Below, in pieces: positions 46,901 through 58,329 of a DNA stretch of 64,000 bases (position 1 is the stretch's first letter; each line of letters opens with the position of its first letter). This DNA comes from Reticulitermes lucifugus (taxonomy: Eukaryota > Arthropoda > Insecta > Blattodea > Rhinotermitidae): NCBI GenBank assembly GCA_026260175.1, contig JAKCWW010000372.1, positions 24,467 to 88,466 of the forward strand. The letters are read 5' to 3'. Both the position numbers and the translations under genes were made by a program. The notes under the pieces were generated by a model. The model was not told the DNA's origin, searched no databases, and worked only from the letters and a program-made list of their open reading frames with translations.

Positions 46901-48899
46901 AAAAAAAAACCCACCACTCGCATCGTCCAAATTATTTGATACATATTCAACTCTACATGAACCTCCAGCACAGAACTATAATACATGTGAAGTAAACTGG
47001 ACATGAATCTAAATACATTTTACCGTTGCACTGTAGAGTCTTTGAAAGCAATTCCGTGGTTTCTATTTAACATTACTAAGTGCTACAAACGCAGTCTCAG
47101 TGAGTTAAGTCATTTAGTTTGACCCAATTTCCAGGCAGTTTTATAGGCCTGCAGATTCTGATAACATTAAAACTTAATACACCCCCTGCACTTAGAATTT
47201 CTTATAGGGCATAGCAACGCTATAACTGAATATAAACTAGCAAAAAACTGTTTCAAAAGAACTTAAGACATGTACAAGGAAAAACACGATTTATGCAGAT
47301 GAGAAAAGGTAAAAATACAATCAATTTGCTTCAAGAAGAAGGATAGCAGACAGAAAGCTTGCATGGTTCCGTGAAGCAGGAAATATTTACCCTCAACCTT
47401 TGGCATATTTTCCGGCTTGTAATGGAAAATTCAGTCATGAATACAACGAAGAAAAGTGGAATATGTAGAGGGTGGTTATGTTTATAATTCAAAAGTAATA
47501 TCGTGTGCCTGTTTTCTACAGAAATGGAATAAAATATGCCCAAAGTACAGGCACACGTTATCAGTTATCAGCACAACATGAACACAAGATATTCTTCTCT
47601 AGAAACACAAACGTTTCTTTCCATGTTACAATCATCAATTTACCCCTCGCTGTCAAACAGTTCCTGATATCTTGAAATGTCAGCCATGTGTGCAATTTAT
47701 TGATCTTCGATTTATTTGTACCTCACACAAGTATTTCGTCTTATGAAATGTTTGAAATAATGTACCGATTTTCTTTAATTATGAATTTGGTTACGGATAT
47801 CAGAGCTCTTTTTGTTAACAACAAATATCAGATTTAAACTGGCTGTTTTAGAATTAGAGTTGATTAAATAAAACACTTCTAGCATCCCAAATGATATGTG
47901 CGTTATTATCATTTGTGTGCATCTACTAGACGTAAATTAAATGTTATCCCAGAAAAATATGCGTGGATGTTATGAAGTCTGAATTACTGACAGCGCAGTA
48001 AAATGAACATACGTAAAAATGTGTAAATTATTATAGTAATACCGTCATTTTCAGTCGAATTAAACATTAAGTATTACAGTTTAAATTACTTAGTCAATAA
48101 GTTAATAATTATCATCATAACTTGTCTGATATATTTTCTTTCAGGTGAAAACGCTACCATCTTGTTACTGATCATTCTTATTATGCATTACGATTAGCAC
48201 CAGCTACAATAGATTTGCTGCGACTTCACAACTGCCCCATTCTGTGCTTTGTTCCTTCGGATAATAATTTCGGGATTCTCCCAGTGCTCAGTCCTCCGAA
48301 CCAGTGCACCCATTTAAATATCTAATCTTTTATTCAGTCTATCAATTCTTTCGCAATATCGCTATTCTTTGCCGTGTCTAATTCTGCTGCCTACATACAC
48401 TGGCGATCCTTTGAACTGTCATCATTTTTCTCTGTAATAACGCTTGTCTCTGTTGTGCCAGTGCAGAAAATGCCATAAATGAAAAAGATATTAAATAAGT
48501 CTTTTCTTTTGTTATTTATTTTATGTCCCTTGCATTTCCCACGCTTGTCTTCAAATCGATGTAATTGTTCTGTCACATATATAAGAAACAAACTACATCT
48601 TAGGTAAGTATCGGAAAACAAAAATAACAAATAGAAAAGAGATCGATGACGAAATTAGGAGAAGAATTAAACTTGGATATGCTTCTTATTGACTCAGGTT
48701 GAAAACTCTTATTATACCGTCTGCTGTATTGGATTTAAGTCAGAAAATAACAGTTTTCCAGTTTTTCGTACGGGTGTTAAAATACGGTCTCCTACGTTGA
48801 GGAAAGACATAAATTACAGGCGTTTGCAACACAGATAGTTGCACTACGAAGGATATAGTAAGCGAAGAGGTTAGGATATTACACAACAGGAAAATGGGT
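46901..48899. other. Unassigned DNA, 2 kb
   Basis: Frames at 47331-47543 and 48391-48630 (minus) lack recognisable domains. Confidence 0.5.
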
Positions 48900-49095
48900 A
48901 TTATTTCCAGTTAAAGCACAACTTGGTTTATTGGAAGAACAAATATCCTTCGTTTGTGCAATAAAACTACACGTTTCGATCCTGGCCTGATGATGACTCA
49001 CTGACGTACACATGCAGCTTTATTGTCAAATGAAGGATATTTGTTTTTTCAATAAATCAAGTTGTGATGGACTGTCTGCTTTAAACTGGAAATAA
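48900..49095. repeat. Fold-back of two hammerhead-like repeats
   Basis: ATTATTTCCAGTTAAAGCAC at 48899 is mirrored by GCTTTAAACTGGAAATAAT ending near 49095. Likewise CAACTTG..TTTATTG and AACAAATATCCTTC are mirrored by GAAGGATATTTGTT and CAATAAATCAAGTTG. At the centre, CGTTTCGATCC (minus-type) and CCTGATGATGACTCACTG (plus-type) are partial cores facing each other. The right arm has a ~12-bp insert (GATGGACTGTCT). Confidence 0.75.
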
Positions 49096-50014
49096 TTCAC
49101 TTTATACGCAACGGACTGTCACGTTTGCAGAAGAAACCGCGTCTTTCCCATAGGTCACCTAGTGCACATAGGACAGCGAAACCTACGAAGCGATCTTAGG
49201 GCGGGCCTGTCGCTTGGATGGAAGAAACAAGAAAGTTAAACAAGATTTTTGTAAGGAAACCTCCTGGAATACATCATTTGGAACAACAAGAAAATGGAAT
49301 GATACTATTAAGAACAATAGTAGGTAATTTTTAAGGATCAGACATGGATGACAGCAGCTCAAGGTCATGCCCTATGGTAGGTTTTTATATTAGGTCTGTA
49401 TAACCTTCGAGTTATCCTACCAATGGTGGTTGGTTAGTCTAATGTATGTGTAATAGTACATTGCTAGGAACGCAAACATAAAATACAGTACAACCCACTG
49501 CTTTAATGTTAGTGGCATTACTACAAACGGTTAGACTGGATTTATTCCGACGTTGAGGGATGTTATAATTATTAAAGTTGGCAGCATGCACAAGTTGATG
49601 CACAATTAGATTAGCCTCTACAACGTATCACAGCGGTTTGAGACAGGTTTCATATTTAAACTGTCAGAACTACGAAACCATCTCACGTCCAGGTGAGGGT
49701 CAAACTTTGATCGAACGATGAGTTTGTTTCTGCCTCACGCACGTTCATTGTTAGCTCCAAACGGTGTAGCGATAACGCGAAGTTCACTTTGTTGCACTTC
49801 AGAGTTTAACAGGTGGAAAAACTCTATGATAGGCCTATTGGTCTACAGCTTCTCGTTTCAATAACAGAAATTCGTCGCAATAACTGAAACCAATGTTTGT
49901 GAGACAATCAATGTGCGAAACGGATTATCAATGAAAAGTAGCACAACCTCTTCAGTGTTGAAGGGGACAGTGTTTTATACAACGACGATGTCAATTGCTA
50001 AGCGTCGACGGTAG
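49096..50014. other. Unassigned DNA
   Basis: Nothing recognised. Confidence 0.5.
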
Positions 50015-50170
50015 ATGAACAAAACTGGTGGCACGATACTGACAGGAGGAAACCGAAGTACCCTGAGAGAAACCTGTCACAGTGCCACTTTGTTTTCACG
50101 AATCACAGAGGGGTAGGTTTGTAATCGAACCCATGCCCCCTTGGTGACAGGCTGGCGACTTTTCTAATAC
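50015..50170 (-). mobile_element. SINE family D (tRNA-related)
   Basis: It contains GGAGGAAACCGAAGTACCCT, GAGAAACCTGTCACAG and, on the minus strand, GGGGGCATGGGTTCGATTAC, a good tRNA box B, preceded by a G-C-C-A-G-C-C-T box-A-side region. This layout matches tRNA-headed SINEs of insects as I remember them. There is only one copy in the window and no TSD was found. Confidence 0.5.
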
Positions 50171-51035
50171 CAAAAGTAATTTAGAATTAAGCACGTCTGA
50201 CGACATATAATCCAGTGGACGTCTTTAACTGGCCACTTTCTCTGCCGCTATCTGCCAACAAATTGATCTTCGGGAGTACAGTTTGGACACTACTTCCCTT
50301 AGAGTTCTATAATATGTCACGCAAGTTACCTTCACTGAAATTTTATTAACAGTATCGGTCTCGTGTTTTCGACAAACTTTTAATTAAATCTTTTACCTCT
50401 GTAGTTACAAATACATTTCCCACGTCTCTACGCATGTATCGGTACACGTCGATTAAAAAAGGACGTGGTTATATTAATGACAGGTAAATTTACTTTACGA
50501 ATTATATTTTAACTTTAATACTACTAAAATTGTACACATAATCTGAGCTACAGCTGTAGTTTCCTCTGGCCCCTGCTAACGGAAAAGGGTCAGAATATCT
50601 TCCTCCAAGGAAATTAGCCAACCAGTGTCTTAGTACATATTGTTATCCACAATTCTCTTCGTCCCTCGGACATTACATGAAATGCAATGTTAGGTAAATT
50701 GTAGTGTATAGCTGTCTGTTGCAAGGAAACTGAACCAAAATGTGGCTAAGTCTAGGGAAACTCTTACGCGATTAGGTGCCAACGGTTTACTGCTGCAGGA
50801 AGTACGGCATTCACAAACTGTAATTACCCAATAACATAAATAAGGGGAATAAGACGTGCCTCCCTGTCGGGAAGTCTGTACTCAGTCACCCAAGACAAAC
50901 AACTTCGATACGGAATATTTTGCTCTGTTTCTTCTAAGACCTTGTGAATTACATTTAGTAGAATGGTAAATCGTTAGCCCATAAACTCTCTTTCCGAATA
51001 ATGATTTCTAATCTGTTTCAGGATGTAAATAATAA
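50171..51035. other. Unassigned DNA
   Basis: No open frame above the minimum and no shared repeats. Confidence 0.5.
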
Positions 51036-51039
51036 TTTT

Positions 51040-51235
51040 ATACACGAAAATAGGGAAGGATAATATTAAAACGTATCTTCAAGAAATAGAACGGGCCAGC
51101 AGGGACTCGATTGATCTGAGCCAGGATACGGACAGCTGACGGGCTATTGCGAATGCGGTAATGGACCTTCGAGCTGACTAGGTGAGGAGCTATTATCTTC
51201 TCAAGAAGGTCTCTGCCCCATGAAGTTAGTTATGA
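51040..51235 (+). mobile_element. LINE reverse-transcriptase tail
   Basis: The plus strand reads a DNIKTYLQEIERASRDSIDL block, then SQDTDS, a stop, then RAIANAVMDLRAD. This corresponds to N-I-K-M-D-L-x-E, W-I-x-L-A-Q-D-R-D-x-W-R and the final M-N-L-R of the LINE family. It ends with the 3' block GTGAGGAGCTATTATCTTCT. Confidence 0.7.
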
Positions 51236-51399
51236 AACACGTATTACTACATAAAAATGTTGTCCATGTATTTCATCAAGCGCAGTTTAACCAGGCTGGA
51301 AACAGGGTGGACGCCTGTAGACGTGTGCGGACGCCGTCTACCATATTCAAGAGCTATTTTTGACACATGAAAATCTTCTGGGCATTTATGCTGTGTAGG

Positions 51400-51515
51400 A
51401 TAATAAGGTAGCGCTAACGTTTCAGAGGAACGTGCTACATCCATCTTCAGGGTGACTGAATTAGGATGAGCCAATCTGAAGATAGAGACAACATGTTCAT
51501 CCGAAAAGTCGGAAC
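51400..51515. repeat. Head-to-head pair of hammerhead-like repeats
   Basis: Minus copy at 51411-51455: CCCTGAAGATGGATGTAGCA, then TTCCTCTGAAACGTTAGC. Plus copy at 51473-51513: CTGAAGATAGAGACAAC, then TCATCCGAAAAGTCGGAAC. Both keep CTGAAGA and a GAAA-type element; ACGT is intact only in the first. The minus frame 51247-51474 (TLKMDVARSSETLAL) is its translation and not a gene. Confidence 0.6.
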
Positions 51516-51860
51516 AAACTCCTTATAGACGACTGTCACTTGAGCAACACTCGCCGTTAATGCCTAAAAACTTACGATTTTAAAATGCTATTTCCAGTGT
51601 CTACATCCGCTACCAGTAACAAAACGTGCAGAATCAAAAGGCGATGCACAGTTCACGAAACCGCATGATAACGTTTTCCTTCATTATGATCGTTTTCATC
51701 ATTTCTCTGGCTCGTCGTGACGCTGCAGCGTCGGCATGGTTGTGAAAAACCATTTCCATCGTCAGTTAAACATTTCAGTAAGGTTACTACTCGAATACTG
51801 CTATAAAAATAAATTTTATTCGCAACATAGTGCACAAAAAATTTCACCTATCTACATATA
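51516..51860. other. Unassigned DNA
   Basis: Short opposed frames only. Confidence 0.5.
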
Positions 51861-52022
51861 TAGAAGACTACTACAACATGTTTCGGCTATCTCAAGTAGC
51901 CCTATTCAGATAACACTGCTATAAAAACGATATACGAGTATATCCTTTGAGCATCAGTGCTCCCTGAAGATGGCAACAAGAAACAGCCGAAACATGTTGG
52001 ACTAGTCTCCTATACATGTGGA
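51861..52022. repeat. Fold-back of two hammerhead-like repeats
   Basis: ACTACAACATGTTTCGGCT (51869-51888) faces AGCCGAAACATGTTGGACT (51985-52004). The full plus core is TCC (51961-51963), CTGAAGA (51964-51970), TGGC..GCC stem-loop, GAAACATGTT (51989-51998), GGA (51999-52001). It has an ACATGT palindrome and a short stem I. The left copy keeps only its GAAACATGT half. Confidence 0.65.
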
Positions 52023-52150
52023 TAATTTAAATTTGTTGTTAAGTTTGTTGGTAATAAAATTTATTTATGTCATCTACTGCACGGAAGATGTTACTGTTAT
52101 AATTTTCTGTACAAAATGTCTTATTTATGTGAAACGTGGTATTTCACATT
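52023..52150. other. Spacer
   Basis: Nothing recognised before the LINE fragment. Confidence 0.4.
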
Positions 52151-52681
52151 AATGACAGAGAGAGATTCGGGGGACTTGAGAACAGGTTGCTGAGGAGGAT
52201 ATTTGGATATAAGAAGACGAAAGTAAGAGGATATTTACGAAAACTACATAACGAGAAGCTTTATGATTATTACTTTTCACCAGATAATACACTTTTTGTT
52301 CCAATGGTGCAATAGCCCCTAGCGGTCTTCACATTATCGAGGCTTCACGATCACACTCAGACACATCACACTCGGTAGAACTCCTTTGGACGAGTGATCA
52401 GCCCGACGCAGAGACCTCTACCTGACAACACACAACACTCACAAGAGACAGACATCCATGTCCTCGGCGAGATTCGAAGCCGCAATCCCAGCAAATGAGC
52501 GGCCGCAGACCCACGCCTTAGACCGCGCGGACACTGGGATCGGCACCAGATAATATCAGAACAATCAAATCAAACAGGATGAGATAAGCAGGGAATATAG
52601 GAAGGGTAAGAGATAGGAAAAATTTATAGAAACCTTTAGCCGAAAACCACAGAGACAAGAAGCTACTTGGGAGAAGAAAAT

Positions 52682-52682
<1 letters not shown>
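52151..52682 (+). pseudogene. LINE reverse-transcriptase fragment split by a SINE
   Basis: The left part (52151-52289) reads LENRLLRRIFGYKKTKVRG and LHNEKLYDYYFSPDN. The right part (52544-52680) continues IRTIKSNRMR and the K-P-L/G-R region. Together they give the L-H-D-L-Y-S-S-P-D-I-I-R-I-I-K-S-R-R-M-R order of the family. The SINE A between them sits exactly at the codon junction and is bounded by a duplicated 12-mer. The right end runs into an AAT microsatellite. Confidence 0.82.
52278..52555 (-). mobile_element. SINE family A, full length, nested with exact TSD
   Basis: The body is 52290-52543 (254 bp). On the minus strand the head is GCGCGGTCTAAGGC (the box A region of tRNA-Leu-like genes) and GGCTTCGAATCTC (box B), so it would be transcribed by RNA polymerase III. 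The 3' end carries the GAAGCCTCGATAATG hairpin region and an ACAAAAAGTG tail. The TSD CACCAGATAATA is identical at 52278-52289 and 52544-52555. This is the youngest-looking insertion in the window. Confidence 0.92.

Positions 52683-52719
<37 letters not shown>
52682..52719. repeat. AAT microsatellite
   Basis: An AAT run of about 38 bases directly at the end of the LINE fragment, possibly derived from its 3' tail. Confidence 0.95.
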
Positions 52720-52720
<1 letters not shown>

Positions 52721-52888
52721 CCGCGATGGACCGTCCAGGTGTACTCGTATAGTGCGAGATGGCTCAAAACAGGATGCATTGGCGCAGTTTTGTGAGCACG
52801 TTAATTAAACTTTGGGGTTCATAAAAGACGCAATTTCTCGATCACCTAAGGCCATATCAGCCTCTTAATAAGGACTCCGCTGGACTGT

Positions 52889-53016
<128 letters not shown>

Positions 53017-54184
53017 CACTTCTTACCATACGTTCCCTTTCCCGTCCCTAGACAGAACGAAATGGGTTAACAGCAAGATGATTGTAGAGGACATGGAACT
53101 TAAGCAAGAGAACACTTTACCTTGTCTTGGGCACATTTCTCCCCATTTATTTTCCTCTCTCATTTCCTCAACATGCACCAATACCATTTCTTTCTCCCAC
53201 TGCCCCATGTTTTTCCCCCGCTTTATTCCGCCATCACTCACACTTACTGTGTTTCTCATCATAATGGCTTTTATTTCGGACTTTTCCTCTTCCATCCCGA
53301 ACTTTTTTCGCTCCATTTCCTGGACCCAGTATTTCCTAGCGAAAACGAGCAACTAATGCTCTCTCGCTTCTCGCCCTTGTTCAGTCGGTCGCTCTCCTTC
53401 AGCTGGAGAACGTCAGCAGCTGACACTAATGTGATATTTATGACTTCTTTGTCACCCAGCCCACAGAACCAGTGTTACAGAAGTAACGCCGTTGTTGTGG
53501 TAGTGTGACTTTCGTTCGCTCGTTATAAAAGCGTCCAATAGGCCGTCACGTTTTAAGGGTCACAGTGACTTCAGAGACTGACTAGCCATGAAGAAACTCA
53601 ATTGACTTTAATAAATGAAAAACGTGCTTTGTTCTTTCAAGCGGAAAGTTGAGGATAGCCTAATGAGAGAAAGGACATGAATCCTCAGGCGGTTCACATG
53701 GAAGGAGTAACGTCAGAACAAAGGGAACGAGACGTGACTTCACTTATGTACAGTGATTTATTTTTAATACTTTGTATAAGACCTATAATAATTATAAATG
53801 ATATTCTCTTTGATACCTATAATAAAAAAATGCATATTTCTCCTCAAATCAACATTAACAAATCACTCACGTGAAAAAGTATCGGTAATTAAGCTCTACC
53901 TTGTAATGTTGCATTATTATCCGTGTATCCGTCAAATACATAAATCACACGACAACATTGTACACACATGTTGTAAACCTAACAACGGTTTTTGGCTATT
54001 TACGATGTATTCGTGACGTTTAGCTTTTACGATAGAATTATTTTTCTGACCTTAGCAAAGTGTTAGGCTATTCCTATTTCAAGGGCTCGAGACAAATTTC
54101 AAAGGAAGGTTTTGTATTACATACACTAACTTCACGAAGCACGGTCCTCCTTAAGAAGGCTGCAGTGACCCAGTTAGTAAATCA
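53017..54184. other. Unassigned DNA with opposed 92-128-codon frames
   Basis: At 53023-53508, one minus frame (109 codons, rich in Lys, Glu and Met) and two plus frames (92 and 128 codons, rich in Phe and Ser) overlap fully. At most one could be real. I recognise none of them. Confidence 0.4.
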
Positions 54185-54315
54185 ACTTCTCGCCCTCTAT
54201 AATCCAAAAGATTAATCTCCATGTTCGCAAGATCACAATCATTGGTACATATCCTGAGCCAGCTGGGCCCAATCCAAATTCTCACATCCCGGTCCTTTAA
54301 AATTCATGTCATTAT
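54185..54315 (-). mobile_element. LINE reverse-transcriptase tail, short
   Basis: The minus strand reads ENLDWAQLAQDMYQ, matching the D-W-I-x-L-A-Q-D-R-x-x-W block, preceded by a MNFKGPGC-like remnant of the N-I-K-M-D-L segment. Only this small part can be identified. Confidence 0.6.
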
Positions 54316-55124
54316 TATTCCCCCATTTATGCCTGTCTTAAAAGTTGCATCTTCACCAATGGCTTCTGAACCAAAATTCTGTAAGCATTTTTCCATCTTT
54401 TTTCATGCTCACACAGGGAAAAGTTGGCCCTGGGTTTAAGCACAAGGCATTAAAGGCGCCCACTGGGAGATGAGGTGGAGCTCCAAGCACATTAGCTTGG
54501 GAGATACATAAAAGTGAAAGGTTAGCTTCAAATATTTTGAATAAGCTTCCGTAACTAAATTTAATATACAGAACGTTCTATGACGATTTGGTAAAACTTA
54601 AGGAGCGTAGAAAGGAGTCAAATACATCAGAGATGTATGCCACACCGCTATCGAGTAGAGCCCTAATGCACTGTAGCAATGAACACAGAATCAGCTTGCA
54701 ATTTTAATTTCACTGGTATTAACGTAGACGCTTAAAACTAAACCAAATTTGGAGATGACCGCCTTATGACTGCATGCATGTTGCCAGGTGTGACTCCACT
54801 GAATGTGTTTCATTTCGTTACTTATGCCAGCAGCGACTTCAATCACACACTGTACTAGCTGCCTTGTTTCTACCTTACCGTTTGGTACACCCTAGGCTAC
54901 ACAAACAACCACAGAGGAAGGAATGTAACCGGCTGAAGTCGGGTGATCGAGCTGACCTAGCCTCCGGTCCAACTCTTGCTACCCGTCTTCCGCGACAATT
55001 TTCGATCAGGTACCCCGTAAACTCAATGCTAAATCTTGAGGCACTCCGTCATGTTGCAACACATTCGTCCTTTTGTTGCAAGAGGCGCATCCTCTAAATA
55101 AACCGACAAATAATTGTTTAGAAA
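54316..55124. other. Unassigned DNA
   Basis: A 107-codon plus frame (54774-55097) has no recognisable domain. Confidence 0.45.
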
Positions 55125-55300
55125 ATTCCTACAGAGGCAAAGCAAAGACTGTCCCTGTGAACGCCATGAAGGCAAGTAGCGGGAGCAGAGGCCGGCTCCA
55201 CTCATTCTTAAACTTGGCATTAGATGGAGGTGAAAGATCAACTTCAGGCCTCTGCCGCTTTACCGCCGCAGATACCCACTGAATAGGTGGGCCCCAGAGC
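55125..55300 (-). mobile_element. SINE family B, partial copy
   Basis: GACTGTCCCTGTGAACGCCA, TGAAGGCAAGTAGCGGGAGC, CTCCACTCATTCTTAAACTT, GATGGAGGTGAAAGATCAAC and CCGCTTTACCGCC follow the order of the 3254-3543 copy from its 3' end inward. It continues to GAGCCGGTCTGGAC, equivalent to the GTGTGGACGG region, and stops before box B. Confidence 0.65.
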
Positions 55301-55420
55301 CGGTCTGGACGTTTCGGAGATCAATAAGCAGCTATTTAATGTCCCTTGATAAAATTTGATCAACGTAAGATAAGTTATTTAGTCTTGATTTCAGGCTTCC
55401 GTCGCAATGTTGATGAAATG

Positions 55421-55829
55421 TGCGGTCTTCTGGGATATTACGAGGCGTCGTGTGGTAACTGTTTACCGACGTATCGGGACAACGTATCGGTCGCATATTC
55501 ACGGGTCAAGAATCCGAGTAGGATATATTTTCCTCCTTTACTGTTACTCTATTCTATATATGTTTTTCAGCTGTCTTAGCTGTTTGCATTCTCGGTACCT
55601 CTAGCAGCTTTACGTTGTTTGTATCCACCCCCTCTCTCATCCTGGTTCTACCCTATTGGCTGTCATCTCATACGTATTGCTACCCCACCGTACTTTCCAG
55701 AATCTACGTTATAGGCTGGCTTTCCTTCCTACTCGGGCTCTTGACCCGTGAAGACGGGACCGATACGTTGTCCCGAAGCGTCGGTAAACAATTACCACAC
55801 GAAGCCGCGTAATACCCCAGAAGACCGCA
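55421..55829. repeat. Long fold-back of two hammerhead-like repeats
   Basis: TGCGGTCTTCTGGGATATTA (55421) mirrors TAATACCCCAGAAGACCGCA near 55829. The arms also share GTTTACCGACG / CGTCGGTAAAC, TATCGGGACAACGTATCGG / CCGATACGTTGTCCCG, and ACGGGTCAAGA / TCTTGACCCGT. They end at about 55522 and 55727, leaving a ~200-base unpaired middle. The right core is ACC..GTGAAGA, C, GGGAC-loop-GTCCC, GAAGCGTC, GGT: stem II is strong, but CTGA is mutated to GTGA. The frames at 55346-55604 and 55615-55812 are read-throughs. Confidence 0.78.
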
Positions 55830-55834
55830 GATTT

Positions 55835-57115
55835 CAAGTATTTTAGTATTTCCACACCACACATTTGCCGAAAAGTTCTGTCAAAAATTACGTGCCTTCA
55901 TGGTGTGGACCTTTTGACTTCTCGTGGATTTTTCTGCGCCAGGGACTGACAATGCAACATGGTTTGTAGCCGCGTTTTCAGCAATTCGAAAAATTATTCA
56001 CACACGGACCGGTAAAATGTTTCCTATTCTTTGGAGATGATGTCGATATAAACAACCGTCGTGAAAAATCCTCCATACTTGTATAGCTACAACTACACAG
56101 AAATTCCGCGTTCACTTGTACGTGCGCTTCGCTCCACTGCCTCCAGAATATCGTCAATTTGATGTCCAGGTTGCTCACCTTTTGCATGCACTCAGGGGAA
56201 GGAAGCAGTCTCACTCCGAACTGTGTGTACACATTGTAACGTGTTTCAGTGTGGATTGTATGACCTGGATACCATCGCTCGTATTCCGTAGCAGCAGCCC
56301 CACCCTTCCACTGCAGAAACAGCATAAAATAAATTCGATCAAAATTACAGCTCGCTACCCTAACACTGTTCCAGATCATGTTTACAGCTCGCTTAACTCT
56401 GTAAGTGTCGAATCGACATATGGTTCATGGAATATACTGTGCTTCGAATGACCTCCAGAACACGCTGCAGAAATTTGGTGAACTCATCGCGGAATATTCT
56501 GTACAAAAACTCTTTCCTGAAATCCATTAATTTCCGACTATTGCCTAAAATTTCACGTAATAACACATTAATTAATTCCTTTTGGAGAAAAGTGGATCTG
56601 TTTCCATATACCATTACATGACAGACTACATTGCAAAACACAACTTTTCTTACTGATGCTGCCTGTTCGGGACACGTGCGATGAGAATAAATTGCGCGCA
56701 GGAGCACCAGCTGCGAGCATCAAGGGAAAGGCACAGCATGGTGCTTGGACATCGTAGATGATTTTCATAACAGACTTCCTTTCATTTTCCGTTCACTTTT
56801 TAGTGCTCTTTGCTGGGAGGAAAAGCTTTTAGGGTTTGTTAATATGTTCCGTGTTCAGAGATATACCCAATGCAGGAAAGTAGGCATCTATAGCTCCACT
56901 GTGCCCATCGACGTGTAAATCGCTAAGACTTCCGTTCTTTGAACAAACTGCACGAATGTTAAAGTTGGCCTGTGGAGCTGTTAAAACGCAGAAATGTTAA
57001 GAGTCGTATTACATTTGATTAGGTTGGAAGTATACATTAAAGGCTGTCGAATTAATACAATCCCTATTTCACAATCACCTCCATCCAGTTCGTAAGTAAA
57101 GAAACAGTGAAGCTG
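55835..57115. other. Unassigned DNA with overlapping 104-133-codon frames
   Basis: Minus frames 55978-56379 (133 codons) and 56393-56707 (104 codons) overlap plus frames. I recognise none. A minus-strand reading near 56900-57000 has a weak DDE-transposase look (see rejected items). Confidence 0.4.
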
Positions 57116-57117
57116 CA

Positions 57118-57178
57118 CCTTTGCTCCCCTTATATGCCTTCATGGCATGGACAGTGACAACTCTACATTTTTTACCTT
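57118..57178 (+). mobile_element. SINE family B, 3' end fragment
   Basis: ATGCCTTCATGGCATGGACA, then TTTTTTACCTTTCGC, is the reverse complement of the start of the 1012-1142 copy (AAAGGTAACG..CTGTCTAAGCCATGATGGCAT). Confidence 0.55.
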
Positions 57179-57217
57179 TCGCTTCACATGAACTTGAATC
57201 CAGTACTTACTTACTTT

Positions 57218-57243
57218 CTCACACACACACACACACACACACA
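57218..57243. repeat. AC microsatellite
   Basis: A short AC run. Confidence 0.95.
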
Positions 57244-58328
57244 TACATAACACAAAAGAACCTCGGTAATGTCAAACGCGTCTCGCCATAGCGGAAAACA
57301 CAGCACAAGTAAACGGATGCATCAAACGAGCCTTAAGGGGCAACAAGCTGGTAAATAGTGAATCACTACTCAGGGAAAATCGACGCATATACGACTTCTA
57401 TAATAAACAAGCAATCTCATTCATTACAGCTTATTTGAAAGCATCCAAAAGACTAGAACAGGCATTGTCTCTAGCACCATACACGAATATATAAAGAGTG
57501 TATCTAAAATGCTTGGACAAACTTCAGGAATGAGTTCCCCACAACAGAACAAAGAAAAAATTTCATGTCAATATATGTCCGCACTTAGTTTTCGAGGTAC
57601 AGCCTAATAACGTGTTGACCTCAAACCTTTATATTTTTATTTATCGGGACACTTAAAAACCCTAGTGTATTCCGTTCCGATTCAAAATGAAGATACAATT
57701 TGCCAACACATTTTTATGTCTGTTAAACCATTCGCCACCGATCCGGGGCTTTTGCAAGGGTGTGACAGTCCATGATCAGACGTGTAATGATTTGATGGAG
57801 GACATTTTAAGCATTTGTTGTTAATTGTGACTTGATAAACAATAAGAATTCAACAGTCATTAATTTGGGAATGTGTACTGCAAAATTATTGTCAGTTGGT
57901 ACTAAAATATTACATAGTTAAAGGTATTTATTCTTCAATATGATCTTTCAATTAAAATAAAAAACACCCATTTCCGGACATATGTTTATAGGAACTTTAT
58001 GTTTGTTTATATGTGCACAACACACTCTTGAAGTTTATCCAAGCATTTTAGACACATCCTGTAAAATTATTTTATTAATAGCAGGGGGATAAGTGCTAGG
58101 TAAAGTAATGTTTATACCATGTCTTCTACAATATTAAAAATTTTCAATACAATAAATGTTCCTTCTAACTTAGAATAGGAAACACAAAGAATTTCGCGGA
58201 CCTTCTCGTCAGGCGTAGCGGACCACACTTTGCAAACCACTGACCCAGCGTAGTTGTTTTCATCACGGCGTAAGAGCCTCATCTGCCCTCTGTTTCCTGT
58301 TACGGTTAGTGCAGGAACAGAAGTGTAC
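57244..58328. other. Unassigned DNA
   Basis: No open frame of note, AT-rich. Confidence 0.5.
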
Positions 58329-58329
58329 A

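Noticed and set aside
53023-53508. Fully overlapping 109- and 128-codon frames as a sense/antisense gene pair
   Set aside because: No domain, promoter or splice context; composition (Lys/Glu versus Phe/Ser) is what an AG-rich/CT-rich strand gives.
56840-57010. Minus-strand reading NFNIRAVCSKNGSLSDLHV, weakly like the N-V-Q-A-V-C-D block of Harbinger nucleases
   Set aside because: Only about six positions agree and the catalytic residues cannot be placed; too weak to call.
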